DNA of 64,000 nt from NCBI RefSeq assembly GCF_005281615.1, contig NZ_SZZM01000002.1:796267-860266 (forward strand), read 5' to 3'. Shown here one piece after another: positions 50,835 through 59,659 of the stretch. Each line of letters starts with the position of its first letter. Position 1 is the stretch's first letter. Source of the stretch: Rhodoligotrophos defluvii. Lineage in GTDB: Bacteria > Pseudomonadota > Alphaproteobacteria > Rhizobiales > Im1. The translations under genes and the position numbers were made by a program. Under the pieces are notes generated by a model. It saw only the letters and a list, made by a program, of their open reading frames with translations, ran no database searches and was not told the DNA's origin.

Positions 50835-51368
50835 TCAGGATGCCGCCATCTCGGCAGCGTTCACATCGAGCAGGAACACCTCCCCTTGGGGAGCTTCCCG
50901 GCCGCGGCCGATGTGGTCAACCGCATCGACCATGCGTCCGCCGCGCCCGAGAATGTCGTCGGCCAATGCAACGATGAGACGGTTGGGCGTTGCCGTGGGT
51001 GAAGCCTCACGCAGCCGCTTGGCCAGGCTCATCTCGTTTTCCTCCGGCAAATGGGCGCAGAGCGCCGCATAGGCCGCCGCCGTGGAGCGGCTGATGCCCG
51101 CCCAGCAGTGGATCAGAATGGGGTGCTGGCGCGGCCAGGCTTGGATGAACGAGATCAGACTCTGGGCGTGATCGGCAGTCGGGCAGACCAGCCCCTCCAT
51201 GGCTATGGCAATATCGTTAAAGGTCAGGCGCAGGTGGTTGGTCGCCGGAACGCCCCCGACCACGACCGGCTCGGCGGTCGGGCCAAGCAGGGTCACCACA
51301 TGGCTCGGCTTATAGGCTGCGGCCGCGGTTTCCACGGCACTCAGCGGCGAAACGATGATCCTCGGCAT
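50835..51368 (-). CDS. Tyrosine phosphatase family protein (COG5350-like)
   Basis: A 177-residue protein with the CX5R phosphatase loop HCWAGISRSTAAAYAAL. The general-acid region is in LRLTFNDIA. It belongs to the predicted protein-tyrosine phosphatases common in Alphaproteobacteria. ATG 51368 (MPRIIVSPLSAV) is preferred over TTG 51377. It lies 12 bases downstream of the HD hydrolase gene and is probably part of the ygfZ-tag-HD operon. Confidence 0.85.
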   Translation of the reverse strand: MPRIIVSPLSAVETAAAAYKPSHVVTLLGPTAEPVVVGGVPATNHLRLTFNDIAIAMEGLVCPTADHAQSLISFIQAWPRQHPILIHCWAGISRSTAAAYAALCAHLPEENEMSLAKRLREASPTATPNRLIVALADDILGRGGRMVDAVDHIGRGREAPQGEVFLLDVNAAEMAAS

Positions 51369-51380
51369 GACCCGCAAGCC

Positions 51381-51992
51381 TCACTGATACAGCTTCTGAA
51401 ACCGGTCCAAATATAGCGCGGCCGCGTCCTCCGCGGCCAGAGGTTCGAGGGGAAGGATCCTGCGCAGCGCCAGCGCTCCCTTGCCCTGGGGCCGGCCGAA
51501 GTAGCGCGCGGCCTCGATGAGGTCGAAGCCGGCAAGCTCGGTCGCTTCCGCATAGGCGGAGATCGTGTCGGCGCGCTTGATCAGCTGCCTTGTGGTCTCC
51601 GGGAGAGTGGACGGCAGCGCGAAACGCAGGTGGATGGCCGCCAGCAGCCGGGCCTCGAATGCCCGGTAATCGAGGCCCAGCGCTGCCTTGAACGGGCTGA
51701 TCATATCGCCGATGACATATTCCGGGGCATCATGCAACAGGGCGGCGAGCCGCCAGGGCCGGTCAAGGCCTGGGTCGAGCTCGCTGGCAAGCCTCTCCAC
51801 GATGACGCAATGCTGCGCCACCGAGAAAGCGTGCGCCCCGCGGGTCTGGCCGTTCCAGCGGGCAACGCGCGCAAGCCCATGAGCGATGTCGCCGATCTCG
51901 ATGTCCAGCGGCGAAGGGTTCAAGAGATCGAGCCGTCGGCCCGAGAGCATGCGCTGCCAGGCGCGCGGCTCGGTCTCCTTGCGGGGCGGCAT
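51381..51992 (-). CDS. HD-domain hydrolase (YfbR/5'-deoxynucleotidase-like)
   Basis: A 203-residue HD-superfamily phosphohydrolase. His in HAFSVAQHCVIV, the HD pair in AALLHDAPEYVIGDMISPFK and the later Asp in KRADTISAYAEATEL form the metal site. It resembles YfbR-like nucleotidases. Preceding WQRMLSGRRLDLLNPSPLDIEIGDIAHGLARVARWNGQT is a common N-terminal block of this group in Rhizobiales. ATG 51992 comes one base after the tag stop. Confidence 0.85.
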   Translation of the reverse strand: MPPRKETEPRAWQRMLSGRRLDLLNPSPLDIEIGDIAHGLARVARWNGQTRGAHAFSVAQHCVIVERLASELDPGLDRPWRLAALLHDAPEYVIGDMISPFKAALGLDYRAFEARLLAAIHLRFALPSTLPETTRQLIKRADTISAYAEATELAGFDLIEAARYFGRPQGKGALALRRILPLEPLAAEDAAALYLDRFQKLYQ

Positions 51993-51993
51993 G

Positions 51994-52614
51994 TCAGGGG
52001 CGCGGCCGCTCGGCCAGCGCAGCGCAGGCCGCATGGCGATGGCAGTCGACCACATGGTCGTTGACCATGCCCACCGCCTGCATGAAGGCATAGACGATGG
52101 TGGGTCCGACGAAGCGGAAGCCGCGCTTCATGAGATCCTTCGAGATCGTGCGGCTCAAGGGTGTCTCCGCCGGGATCTCGCCGCGCTCGCGGAACCGGCT
52201 CTGGATGGGCCGGCCGTCGACGAAATTCCACAGATAATTGGAGAAGCCCTGTTGGCTCTGGATGGCCAGATAGGCTTGCGCATTGGTGATGGTGGCATCG
52301 ATCTTCGCTTTGTTGCGGATGATGCCGGGATCGGCCATCAGTGCTGCACGTTTGGCGTCATCATAGCGGGCGATGCGCTCGGGCTCGAACCCGTCGAAGG
52401 CCGTGCGGAAAGTGTCGCGGCGGCGTAGGATGGTGATCCAAGAGAGGCCAGCCTGGAAGCCGTCCAGGATGAGCTTCTCGAACAGCGCGCGGTCGTCCCA
52501 CTCAGGCACGCCCCATTCGGTATCGTGATAGGCCACGTAAAGCGGGTCGGTGCCGGGCCAGCCGCAGCGGCCCAAGCCGTCGACCTCCGACACAACGGCG
52601 CTGGACCAGCTCAT
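51994..52614 (-). CDS. tag: DNA-3-methyladenine glycosylase I
   Basis: A 206-residue base-excision enzyme. It has RCGWPGTDPLYVAYHDTEWGVP (first zinc Cys and substrate pocket), DRALFEKLILDGFQAGLSWITILRRRDTFR, FVDGRPIQS and the C-terminal FRFVGPTIVYAFMQAVGMVNDHVVDCHRH with the His/Cys zinc ligands (zinc snap). It removes 3-methyladenine from alkylated DNA. Its ATG overlaps the ygfZ stop as ATGA. Confidence 0.94.
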   Translation of the reverse strand: MSWSSAVVSEVDGLGRCGWPGTDPLYVAYHDTEWGVPEWDDRALFEKLILDGFQAGLSWITILRRRDTFRTAFDGFEPERIARYDDAKRAALMADPGIIRNKAKIDATITNAQAYLAIQSQQGFSNYLWNFVDGRPIQSRFRERGEIPAETPLSRTISKDLMKRGFRFVGPTIVYAFMQAVGMVNDHVVDCHRHAACAALAERPRP

Positions 52615-53522
52615 GCGGCGATGCTCGCTGTGGGCACGGCAAACGTGGCCCAGGCTGGCTTGATCAGCTGAATGGGGCGGCCGTCCACCTCGATGCGGAT
52701 ACCCTTGGCTGAGGCATCCTCGGCGCGGTCGAGGCGCACCAGGGCGAGCGCCACCTGTCCCGCAGACGAGAGCACCTGGCCGATGGCCTTTCCGTCTGCC
52801 GTGATCTGATCGCCGGTCGCGAGCACGCCGTCTTTGGCCCTCACGGGAACGATGCGCTTGCGAGCGCCGGTGCCGCGATGTTCCATGCGCGAGACCACCT
52901 CTTGGCCCACATAGCAGCCCTTGGCAAAGTCCACCCCATGGAACTGGTCGAAATTGGCCTCGTGCGGGAACAGCTCACCTGAGCCCAGATCGGCCATTGT
53001 GTCCGCAAGGCCGCAGCCAATCCGGAAGGCGTGATAATCAGCCTCAGTTGCGGGCGTAGCATCGAGACCGGAAAGGGTCGCACCGCGCGGCAAGATGGCG
53101 CGGAACCCGGCCTCGGCTACCCGCGGATCGCGGAAGAGGACGCCGCCCTCGCGCGTCATGCAGGCTCCCGCTTCGCCACCGATTCCAGGCACCTGGCCGT
53201 CCCACACGGCCAGGACCTTATGATCGGCGGAAATATTGGTGATCTCCATCTGAGCGCGCAGGCGATAGAAGATCAGCCGCTTGATGAGGTCGTCCTTCTG
53301 GGCTGCGGCGCAATCGAAGAGATAGGCATCGCCCACCTGCGCCACGAAGAAGTCGAACATGATCTTGCCCTGCGGCGTGAGCAGGGCGCCATAGCCGGCC
53401 CGCTCCGGCGAGACATCGTCGAAATCGACGGTCAGCAGCTTCTGCAGCAGCTTGCGGGTATCGCCGCCTGAGAGGCGGATGACGGCGCGATCGGTGAGTT
53501 CGGTCAGCTTGGCTGAGGTCAT
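52611..53522 (-). CDS. ygfZ: YgfZ/GcvT-like folate-binding protein
   Basis: A 303-residue protein of the GcvT-like fold. The diagnostic motif KGCYVGQEVVSRMEHRG (Cys essential in YgfZ) is present, with an N-terminal LSGGDTRKLLQKLLTVDF and GLADTMADLGSGELFPHEANFDQ. YgfZ uses tetrahydrofolate to assist maturation or repair of certain FeS enzymes. ATG 53522 (MTSAKLTELTDRAV) is chosen; the open frame continues upstream without homology. It is the first gene of a leftward operon and is divergent from dihydroorotase. Confidence 0.92.
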   Translation of the reverse strand: MTSAKLTELTDRAVIRLSGGDTRKLLQKLLTVDFDDVSPERAGYGALLTPQGKIMFDFFVAQVGDAYLFDCAAAQKDDLIKRLIFYRLRAQMEITNISADHKVLAVWDGQVPGIGGEAGACMTREGGVLFRDPRVAEAGFRAILPRGATLSGLDATPATEADYHAFRIGCGLADTMADLGSGELFPHEANFDQFHGVDFAKGCYVGQEVVSRMEHRGTGARKRIVPVRAKDGVLATGDQITADGKAIGQVLSSAGQVALALVRLDRAEDASAKGIRIEVDGRPIQLIKPAWATFAVPTASIAA

Positions 53523-53619
53523 GGACCACCGGATGCTCGAAAATTGGACGTGCAAGCAGCTTGCCTGGCGCAACACATTTACGTAAGCCGTGGCCGGGCT
53601 GCAAGGAGAGCATGAGCAT

Positions 53620-54963
53620 ATGCCGGAACGGTTCGATACCCTTCTGAAGGGCGGGACGGTGGTCAATCAGGATGGCGCCTACCCGCGCGACGTGGGCTTG
53701 CGCGATGGGCGCATCGCGGCGATTGGCCCGCTCGATGCGCGTGCTGCCGCCGAGGTCATCGATTGCACCGGGCTGCATGTGCTCCCGGGGGTGATCGATC
53801 CGCATGTGCATCTGCGCGAGCCCGGCGCGGAACATAAGGAGGACCTGCAGTCGGGCAGCCTTTCCGCCGTCATGGGCGGGGTCACCGCCTTTTTCGAAAT
53901 GCCCAACACCAAGCCGTCGACGACAACGGCCGAGGCCCTGGCCGACAAGGTCGCCCGCGCCTCGAACCGGGCCTATTGCGATTTCGCTTTCTATATCGGC
54001 GCGACGCGAGAGAATACAGACGATCTCGGCCGCCTCGAGCAGTTGCCGGGCTGTTGCGGGGTGAAGCTGTTCATGGGCGCCTCAACCGGTGACCTGTTGA
54101 TCGAGGACGATGCCGGGGTGGAAGCGGTGCTGCGGACGGTCAGCCGGCGCGTCGCCTTCCATTCGGAGGACGAGTACCGGCTGAATGCGCGCAAGAGCCT
54201 GCGCCGGGAGGGTGATCCAGCCAGCCACAGCGAATGGCGCGACGTGGAAGCGGCGGTGCTGGGGACGAAGCGCCTGGTGCGACTCGCCCAGCTTACGGGC
54301 AAGCGCATCCACGTGCTGCATGTGACCACCGCGCGCGAGATGGCGCTCCTCGCCCAGCACCGGGACGTGGCGACCGCAGAGGTCACGCCCCAGCATCTCA
54401 CGCTCGCCCTGCCGGAGGCATACGAGCGGCTGGGCACCAAGGCACAGATGAACCCGCCTCTGCGCGACCGTGCCGAGCTCGAGGGTATTTGGCGCTGGCT
54501 CGCCCAAGGCGCGGGCGACACGCTGGGTTCCGACCACGCCCCCCACACCGTCGAGGAAAAGGCGAAGCCCTATCCTGCTTCACCCTCGGGCATGCCGGGG
54601 GTGCAGACGCTGGTTCCGGTCATGTTGAACCATGTCAATGCCGGGCACCTCACGATCGAGCGTTTCGTCGACCTCACTGCCCATGGACCGCAGCGGGTCT
54701 ATGGCATTGCCAACAAGGGGCGGCTCGCCATCGGCTATGATGCCGACATCACCGTGGTGGACCTCAAGGCCCGCCGCACCATTACCGACGATCGGATCCG
54801 CAGCCGCTGCGGCTGGACACCCTTCGCCGGCCACACAGTTACCGGCTGGCCCGTGGGCACCATCGTGCGCGGCATCCGGGTGATGTGGGAGGATGAGCTT
54901 TTGGTCGAGCGGGGCATTGGCCAGCCCGTGCGCTTCCAGGAGGCGCTTGCGCCGAGGCCTTAG
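53620..54963 (+). CDS. pyrC: Dihydroorotase (amidohydrolase, class I)
   Basis: A 447-residue amidohydrolase. The metal motif DPHVHLREPG, MPNTKPSTTT, the carboxylated-Lys candidate in GVKLFMGAS, His in FHSEDEYR and VLHVTTAREM, and DHAPHTVEEK are present. It fits the class I dihydroorotase/allantoinase group and most likely forms dihydroorotate in pyrimidine synthesis; an allantoinase or hydantoinase role is less likely. AAGGAG lies upstream. ATG 53620 (MPERFDTLL) is used. Confidence 0.88.
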   Translation: MPERFDTLLKGGTVVNQDGAYPRDVGLRDGRIAAIGPLDARAAAEVIDCTGLHVLPGVIDPHVHLREPGAEHKEDLQSGSLSAVMGGVTAFFEMPNTKPSTTTAEALADKVARASNRAYCDFAFYIGATRENTDDLGRLEQLPGCCGVKLFMGASTGDLLIEDDAGVEAVLRTVSRRVAFHSEDEYRLNARKSLRREGDPASHSEWRDVEAAVLGTKRLVRLAQLTGKRIHVLHVTTAREMALLAQHRDVATAEVTPQHLTLALPEAYERLGTKAQMNPPLRDRAELEGIWRWLAQGAGDTLGSDHAPHTVEEKAKPYPASPSGMPGVQTLVPVMLNHVNAGHLTIERFVDLTAHGPQRVYGIANKGRLAIGYDADITVVDLKARRTITDDRIRSRCGWTPFAGHTVTGWPVGTIVRGIRVMWEDELLVERGIGQPVRFQEALAPRP

Positions 54964-54975
54964 CGCCCGCTATCC

Positions 54976-55647
54976 CTAATCCGCCAGCTTGAAATAGCGC
55001 ACCGAGCCGTTCGGCGCGATGCCGATGCGGTAGCCCGTATAGCCTTCTGCCGGGTCCATTTCCCGCACCTCCTGCGGGCGCATAAGCGCGTAAAGCTCGA
55101 CTTGCTGCTGGGGGTCGAGCCTGTCAATGGGGTAAACGCTGTGATAGGGCCAGACATAGGTCTCATCGGGCTGGCCGACATTCACATGCACATAGCCCGA
55201 GCGCAGGACCTTCAGCACCTCTGCCAGGATGTCCCGTCCAGTGCCGTCGATGGAAATGCTGCGCCAGTAGGCGACGGGATCACGCACCGGCTGGTTCTGG
55301 AGTTGCGGCATCACCTCGTTGCGCGCCGCAAACACCGCGGCCAGCTGTTCTATCTCGCCGGTGGTCGCCGCCTCGATCATGGCGCGCCGGGTTTCCGCAA
55401 CCGGCGGCGGCAGGCCTTCCTCTCCGTAGTGAACCGGCGGCAACGCCAAGTCCTCGCGCGGCGCGCCGGGCGCTTGCATGGTCGGCCGGTCGCCCTTGGG
55501 CGCCGCCTGGCTTGCACCTTGATAGGGCTCGACCGCGTCGGCCGCAGCCGGCATGGTCGTCAAGAGCATCACAATGATACCGAGCACGCCGGACGCGACA
55601 GACCAACCGGCGCGTCGCTCCGGTCCAGCTGCGCTTGCAGGCTTCAT
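54976..55647 (-). CDS. Hypothetical exported protein
   Basis: A 223-residue protein of unknown function. A signal peptide or anchor (residues about 12-36, GWSVASGVLGIIVMLLTTMPAAADA) is followed by a Pro-rich linker. A folded C-terminal domain of about 140 residues follows, rich in Tyr/Trp (RDPVAYWRSISIDGTG, ETYVWPYHSVYPIDRL, YTGYRIGIAPNGSVRYFKLAD). Probably periplasmic. It converges on the dihydroorotase gene. Confidence 0.75.
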   Translation of the reverse strand: MKPASAAGPERRAGWSVASGVLGIIVMLLTTMPAAADAVEPYQGASQAAPKGDRPTMQAPGAPREDLALPPVHYGEEGLPPPVAETRRAMIEAATTGEIEQLAAVFAARNEVMPQLQNQPVRDPVAYWRSISIDGTGRDILAEVLKVLRSGYVHVNVGQPDETYVWPYHSVYPIDRLDPQQQVELYALMRPQEVREMDPAEGYTGYRIGIAPNGSVRYFKLAD

Positions 55648-55902
55648 TCCCCGCTACTCCATCCCGTGGAGGCTCAGCCCCGAATGTGTGCCCCGTGGGG
55701 CCCTGTATCAATCTGACCCCCCGAGTGTATAACATTTTGCTGCTTCCTCGGCATGCGGAGCACAGCGGCACGCACTTTACGTTAATAAAAGGTGCATTTA
55801 TGCCTCTGCCGGTGCCGGCCCTCGCGGACAGCGACGCATGCCGCGTGCTAGCTTGCCTTCAAATCAGTTCGAGACGCGTGTTTGACAGGAGGTCACCTGC
55901 CC

Positions 55903-56889
55903 ATGAGCGAAAGATTCACAGCACTGATGGTCGACAAGAAGGACGACCGGCAGATCGTCGAGTTCCGCCAGATCGACGACTCGCAGCTCATGGACGGGGA
56001 TGTGACCGTCGCGGTGGAGCATTCGACCATCAATTACAAAGACGGATTAGCCGTTACCGGTAAGGGGCCGATTATCCGTACTTTTCCACTGATCCCGGGC
56101 ATCGATTTCTCGGGTACGGTGCTCTCATCGAGCCATGCGGAGTTCAAGCCCGGCGACAAGGTCGTGCTGAATGGCTGGGGGGTCGGCGAAAACCACCATG
56201 GCGGCTATGCCGGCCGTGCACGGGTTCCCGGCAAATGGCTGGTGCCGCTACCGCAACGCTTTTCGACTGCCCAGGCCATGGCCATTGGCACCGCAGGCTA
56301 TACGGCCATGCTGTGCGTCATGGCACTCGAGCATTGCGGCATCACGCCCGACCGGGGCGAGGTGCTGGTCACCGGCGCATCGGGCGGTGTGGGCTCCATT
56401 GCCATCGCGCTCCTGTCGAAACTTGGCTACAGCGTCGCGGCCGCCACCGGGCGGCCGGAGGAAGAAGCCTATCTTAAAGGTCTTGGCGCATCATCGATCG
56501 TCCACCGCGACGAGCTCAACGGCACGCCCAAGCCGCTGGGGAAGGCCCGGTGGGCCGGGGCGGTCGACGTGGTGGGCTCCAAGGTCCTCGCCAACGTGCT
56601 GTCGCAGATCCAGTATGGGGGCGCGGTGGCCGCCTGCGGACTGGCTCAGGGCATGGACCTGCCGACAAGTGTGGCGCCCTTCATTCTCCGCGGCGTGACC
56701 TTGGCAGGGGTGGACAGCGTGCAGTGCCCGCAGCCGCGGCGGCGGAGGGCGTGGGAGCGGCTGGCCGAGGACCTCGATCTGGCCAAGCTCGATGCGGCCA
56801 CCAGCATCGCGCAGCTGCGCGATGTCCCACGGCTTGCGGAAGACATCGTGGCCGGTAAGGTACGTGGGCGCGTGGTGATCTCAGTCTGA
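55903..56889 (+). CDS. acuI: Acrylyl-CoA reductase/YhdH-type MDR oxidoreductase
   Basis: A 328-residue zinc-independent medium-chain dehydrogenase. It has the N-terminal GroES-like domain ([47 protein letters not shown]) and a Rossmann domain with [16 protein letters not shown] and [18 protein letters not shown]. This matches AcuI/YhdH, the NADPH-dependent acrylyl-CoA reductase that detoxifies acryloyl-CoA. AGGAGG precedes ATG 55903. Confidence 0.9.
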   Translation: MSERFTALMVDKKDDRQIVEFRQIDDSQLMDGDVTVAVEHSTINYKDGLAVTGKGPIIRTFPLIPGIDFSGTVLSSSHAEFKPGDKVVLNGWGVGENHHGGYAGRARVPGKWLVPLPQRFSTAQAMAIGTAGYTAMLCVMALEHCGITPDRGEVLVTGASGGVGSIAIALLSKLGYSVAAATGRPEEEAYLKGLGASSIVHRDELNGTPKPLGKARWAGAVDVVGSKVLANVLSQIQYGGAVAACGLAQGMDLPTSVAPFILRGVTLAGVDSVQCPQPRRRRAWERLAEDLDLAKLDAATSIAQLRDVPRLAEDIVAGKVRGRVVISV

Positions 56890-57009
56890 GCGTCGGCGGG
56901 CCAGGGGCACGCCTGGCTGGCCTCTCCAGAGTCAAAGGCATGCAGGTTACCGGATCAGCGATTCGGTCGACCCCGTGTTCGTCATCGGAGTCCCCGAACT
57001 GGCAACGCG

Positions 57010-57666
57010 ATGGATTGGGCACTCATTCTGAGCGGCATCGGTATCGGAATAGCCGTTGCCGCACCGATCGGGCCGATCAACGTCATGGTGATCAACGCTG
57101 CCCTGCGGCGCGGTTTCCGCTCGGGCGTCAGCACCGGCAGCGGCGCGGTGCTCGGCGATGGCTGCTTCGCGCTGATCGCCGCCTTCGGCCTGACCGCCGT
57201 GTCCGACTTCATCGAGCATTATGATCGAGCGATCGCGGCCTTCGGCGGGGTCGTGCTGCTGGTGCTCGGTGTCCGCACCATGGTGGCGCCGGCCCAGCTC
57301 TCGGTCGACAATCTGGACGCCGCCATGCCGGCACGTCCCGATCTCGGCAACCATGTGGCGACGTTGGGTACCACGCTGCTGCTCACCATCACCAATCCGG
57401 CCACCCTGATGGGGTTCATCTTCATCTTCAGCTCGGCCAGCGGCCTTGTGTCCGAAGATGAAAGCTATGCTCATGCGACCGCTCTGGTGTTGGCGGTCAT
57501 GGGCGGTAGCCTGCTGTGGTGGATCGTGCTGTCAGCGATCGTCAGCCACTTTCGCGATCGGCTGTCGAGCCGGGCCCTGCGCATCGTGAACGCCGTGTCC
57601 GGCGGGTTGATCGCCGGATTTGGCGGCTTCGTGCTGGCCCGCAGCCTGTGGCAAATCAGCTTCTGA
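57010..57666 (+). CDS. LysE/RhtB family amino acid exporter
   Basis: A 218-residue inner-membrane protein with about six hydrophobic segments. GIGIAVAAPIGPINVMVINAALRRGFRSGVSTGSGAVLGDG is the LysE-family start (PIGP motif). A soluble loop lies near residues 90-120, then TITNPATLMGFIFIF. It exports amino acids or similar metabolites. It converges on the small hypothetical gene at 57682. Confidence 0.9.
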   Translation: MDWALILSGIGIGIAVAAPIGPINVMVINAALRRGFRSGVSTGSGAVLGDGCFALIAAFGLTAVSDFIEHYDRAIAAFGGVVLLVLGVRTMVAPAQLSVDNLDAAMPARPDLGNHVATLGTTLLLTITNPATLMGFIFIFSSASGLVSEDESYAHATALVLAVMGGSLLWWIVLSAIVSHFRDRLSSRALRIVNAVSGGLIAGFGGFVLARSLWQISF

Positions 57667-57681
57667 TGCGCTTTGCCGCCG

Positions 57682-57939
57682 TCATTGGGTGGTGCGGTTC
57701 ATGGTGAACTCGCCGAACCGGATGCGGTCGCTCAAGCCCTCCGCCATGGTGGCGACGCTTTCTTCCCCGTAGACCGCAACCAGGTCGCTGAGCGCCGCAA
57801 ACAGGGCGGCCGTCGCGAGATTGTCCGGGTCCACGCCATCGTTCACCGCCTCTTCCCAGGCGTCGAGAATATAGCGCAGCGCCCGATGCCTCGTATCTTC
57901 CTCGAAGCTGTGGCTCATATCTGACGGCGGCTTTTCCAT
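57682..57939 (-). CDS. Small hypothetical protein
   Basis: An 85-residue acidic, all-helical cytoplasmic protein (MEKPPSDMSHSFEEDTRHRALRYILDAWEEAV). AAGGAG lies 6 bases before ATG 57939. The conserved-looking block ATAALFAALSDLVAVYGEESVATMAEGLSDRIRFGEFT suggests a real gene. No function is known to me. Confidence 0.72.
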   Translation of the reverse strand: MEKPPSDMSHSFEEDTRHRALRYILDAWEEAVNDGVDPDNLATAALFAALSDLVAVYGEESVATMAEGLSDRIRFGEFTMNRTTQ

Positions 57940-58231
57940 GGCCACTCCTTCGAAACTCCGCGAGAATTCATAGTAGCACCGCGACGGGATCTTTCGATTT
58001 TTAATCAATCTGAAGGTTAATGCCCCGCCTCGTCGTTAACCAGTAAGCAAGGCTCATGCCAGCAGGCGCAAATCGAGCCTCTCGTCGCAGCGCCCGGAAA
58101 ATGACGGGTTAATGACATCGTTCTCGCAAACCCGCCGGATCGGCTGCTGGCTCAAAACAGGTTCTTGTCTGTCCAGAACGGGACGTCCGTCTCGTAATCG
58201 GAATCGCCTGTCCCGCAATGCGCCTCGGGAT
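57940..58231. other. Non-coding gap
   Basis: About 290 bases between the promoter side of the small gene and the 3' end of the FAD oxidoreductase. AT-richer stretches near 57990-58020 may carry the small gene's promoter. I see no gene and no strong hairpin. Confidence 0.4.
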
Positions 58232-59656
58232 CTACGGCAAGAGCTTGCCCGGATTGAGAATGCCGTTCGGGTCGAACAGGCGCTTGAGCCCTTGCATCAT
58301 GGCCAGTTCCACCGGGCTCTTGATGTCAGCCATTTTGGAACGCTTCAACCGGCCGATTCCATGCTCGGCGCTGATCGACCCGCCATGAGCAAGAACGATG
58401 CCATGAACAATGTCGTTCATCTCGCTCCAGCGGGCGAGATAAGCCGCCTTGTCCGCGCCGACCGGCTGCGACACGTTGAAATGGATATTCCCGTCGCCGA
58501 GGTGGCCGAACGGTACCGGACGCGAGCCTGGCACGAGCCGTTCGACCGCTGCCATCGCTTCGTCGAGAAAGGCCGGTATCCGCGCGACCGGTACCGACAC
58601 GTCGTGCTTGATCGAACCGCCCTCGTGCTTCTGCACTTCGGACAAGGCCTCGCGCATGCGCCAGAACAGGTTGCGCTGCGCCTCGGAGCTTGCCGGCACG
58701 GCATCTTGCACGAGGCCAGCCGTCATCCCCGCTTCCAGGCTCTTCATCATCATGGCGTCCAGGGTGCCCGCCGGTTCGCCGCCGCTGAGCTCGGCCAGCA
58801 CATACCAAGGATAGGTCGTCGCGAAAGGGTCCACCACGTCTGCATGGCGCATGGTGAATTCGAGGCCGATACGGGGGATGAGCTCGAAGGCGGTCAGCCG
58901 GCCAGCCGTGGACTGTTGCATCAGGTTGAGCAGCTCCACCGCGTGCCGAGGGCTTACCACCGCGATGATCGCTGTCGCGTGGTCGGTCGGCTTCGGAAGC
59001 AGCTTGAGCACGGCTGCGGTGACGACGCCTAGGGTACCCTCGGCACCGATGAACAGCTGCTTCAGGTCATAACCCGTATTGTCCTTCTTCAGGCGGCGGA
59101 GCCCGTTCCAAATCCGGCCGTCGGCGAGGACGACCTCCAGCCCGAGCACCAGCTGGCGGGTATTGCCATAGGCCAGCACGTTGATGCCGCCTGCATTGGA
59201 GGAGATATTGCCGCCGATCCGGCAGCTACCTTCCGCCGCCAAGCTCAGGGGGAACATCCGGTCGACCGCGTGGGCCGCTGCCTGGACGTCACTGAGGATG
59301 CAGCCGGCCTCGGCGATCATGGAGTTGTCGATCGGATCGATGTCGCGGATACGGTTCATCCGCTTCAGCGACAGCACGATTTCGGTGCCACCTTCATTCG
59401 GGATCTGGCCACCGACCAGTCCGGTGTTGCCGCTTTGGGGCACAATGGCCGTGCGGGTCTCGTTGGCGAGCGCCAGGATCGCCGCGACTTCGTCCGTCGA
59501 GCCGGGCAGCAGCACCATGGGGGTGCGCCCCTGATAGAGGTCGCGCCATTCGGTGAGGAAGGGGGCCTGTTCGGCCTCTCCGCGCAAGGCATTCGCCCCG
59601 TCCACGATTGCAGCGAAGCGGGCGAGGGTTTCCGGAGAGGGCGGCAGCAAGGACAT
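58232..59656 (-). CDS. FAD-binding oxidoreductase, GlcD/D-2-hydroxyglutarate dehydrogenase type
   Basis: A 474-residue flavoprotein with an N-terminal PCMH FAD domain (TAIVPQSGNTGLVGGQIPNEGGTEIVLSLKRMNRI; SLAAEGSCRIGGNISSNAGG) and a C-terminal FAD-oxidase domain (PFGHLGDGNIHFNVSQPVG, GGSISAEHGIGRLKR). It oxidises a D-2-hydroxyacid such as D-lactate or D-2-hydroxyglutarate. It follows the Sua5-type gene by 3 bases and is co-transcribed with it. Confidence 0.9.
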   Translation of the reverse strand: MSLLPPSPETLARFAAIVDGANALRGEAEQAPFLTEWRDLYQGRTPMVLLPGSTDEVAAILALANETRTAIVPQSGNTGLVGGQIPNEGGTEIVLSLKRMNRIRDIDPIDNSMIAEAGCILSDVQAAAHAVDRMFPLSLAAEGSCRIGGNISSNAGGINVLAYGNTRQLVLGLEVVLADGRIWNGLRRLKKDNTGYDLKQLFIGAEGTLGVVTAAVLKLLPKPTDHATAIIAVVSPRHAVELLNLMQQSTAGRLTAFELIPRIGLEFTMRHADVVDPFATTYPWYVLAELSGGEPAGTLDAMMMKSLEAGMTAGLVQDAVPASSEAQRNLFWRMREALSEVQKHEGGSIKHDVSVPVARIPAFLDEAMAAVERLVPGSRPVPFGHLGDGNIHFNVSQPVGADKAAYLARWSEMNDIVHGIVLAHGGSISAEHGIGRLKRSKMADIKSPVELAMMQGLKRLFDPNGILNPGKLLP

Positions 59657-59659
59657 AGG

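Noticed and set aside
58112-59032. 306-codon frame opposite the FAD-binding oxidoreductase
   Set aside because: His/Arg-rich shadow translation; the minus-strand gene has full PCMH and FAD-oxidase motifs.
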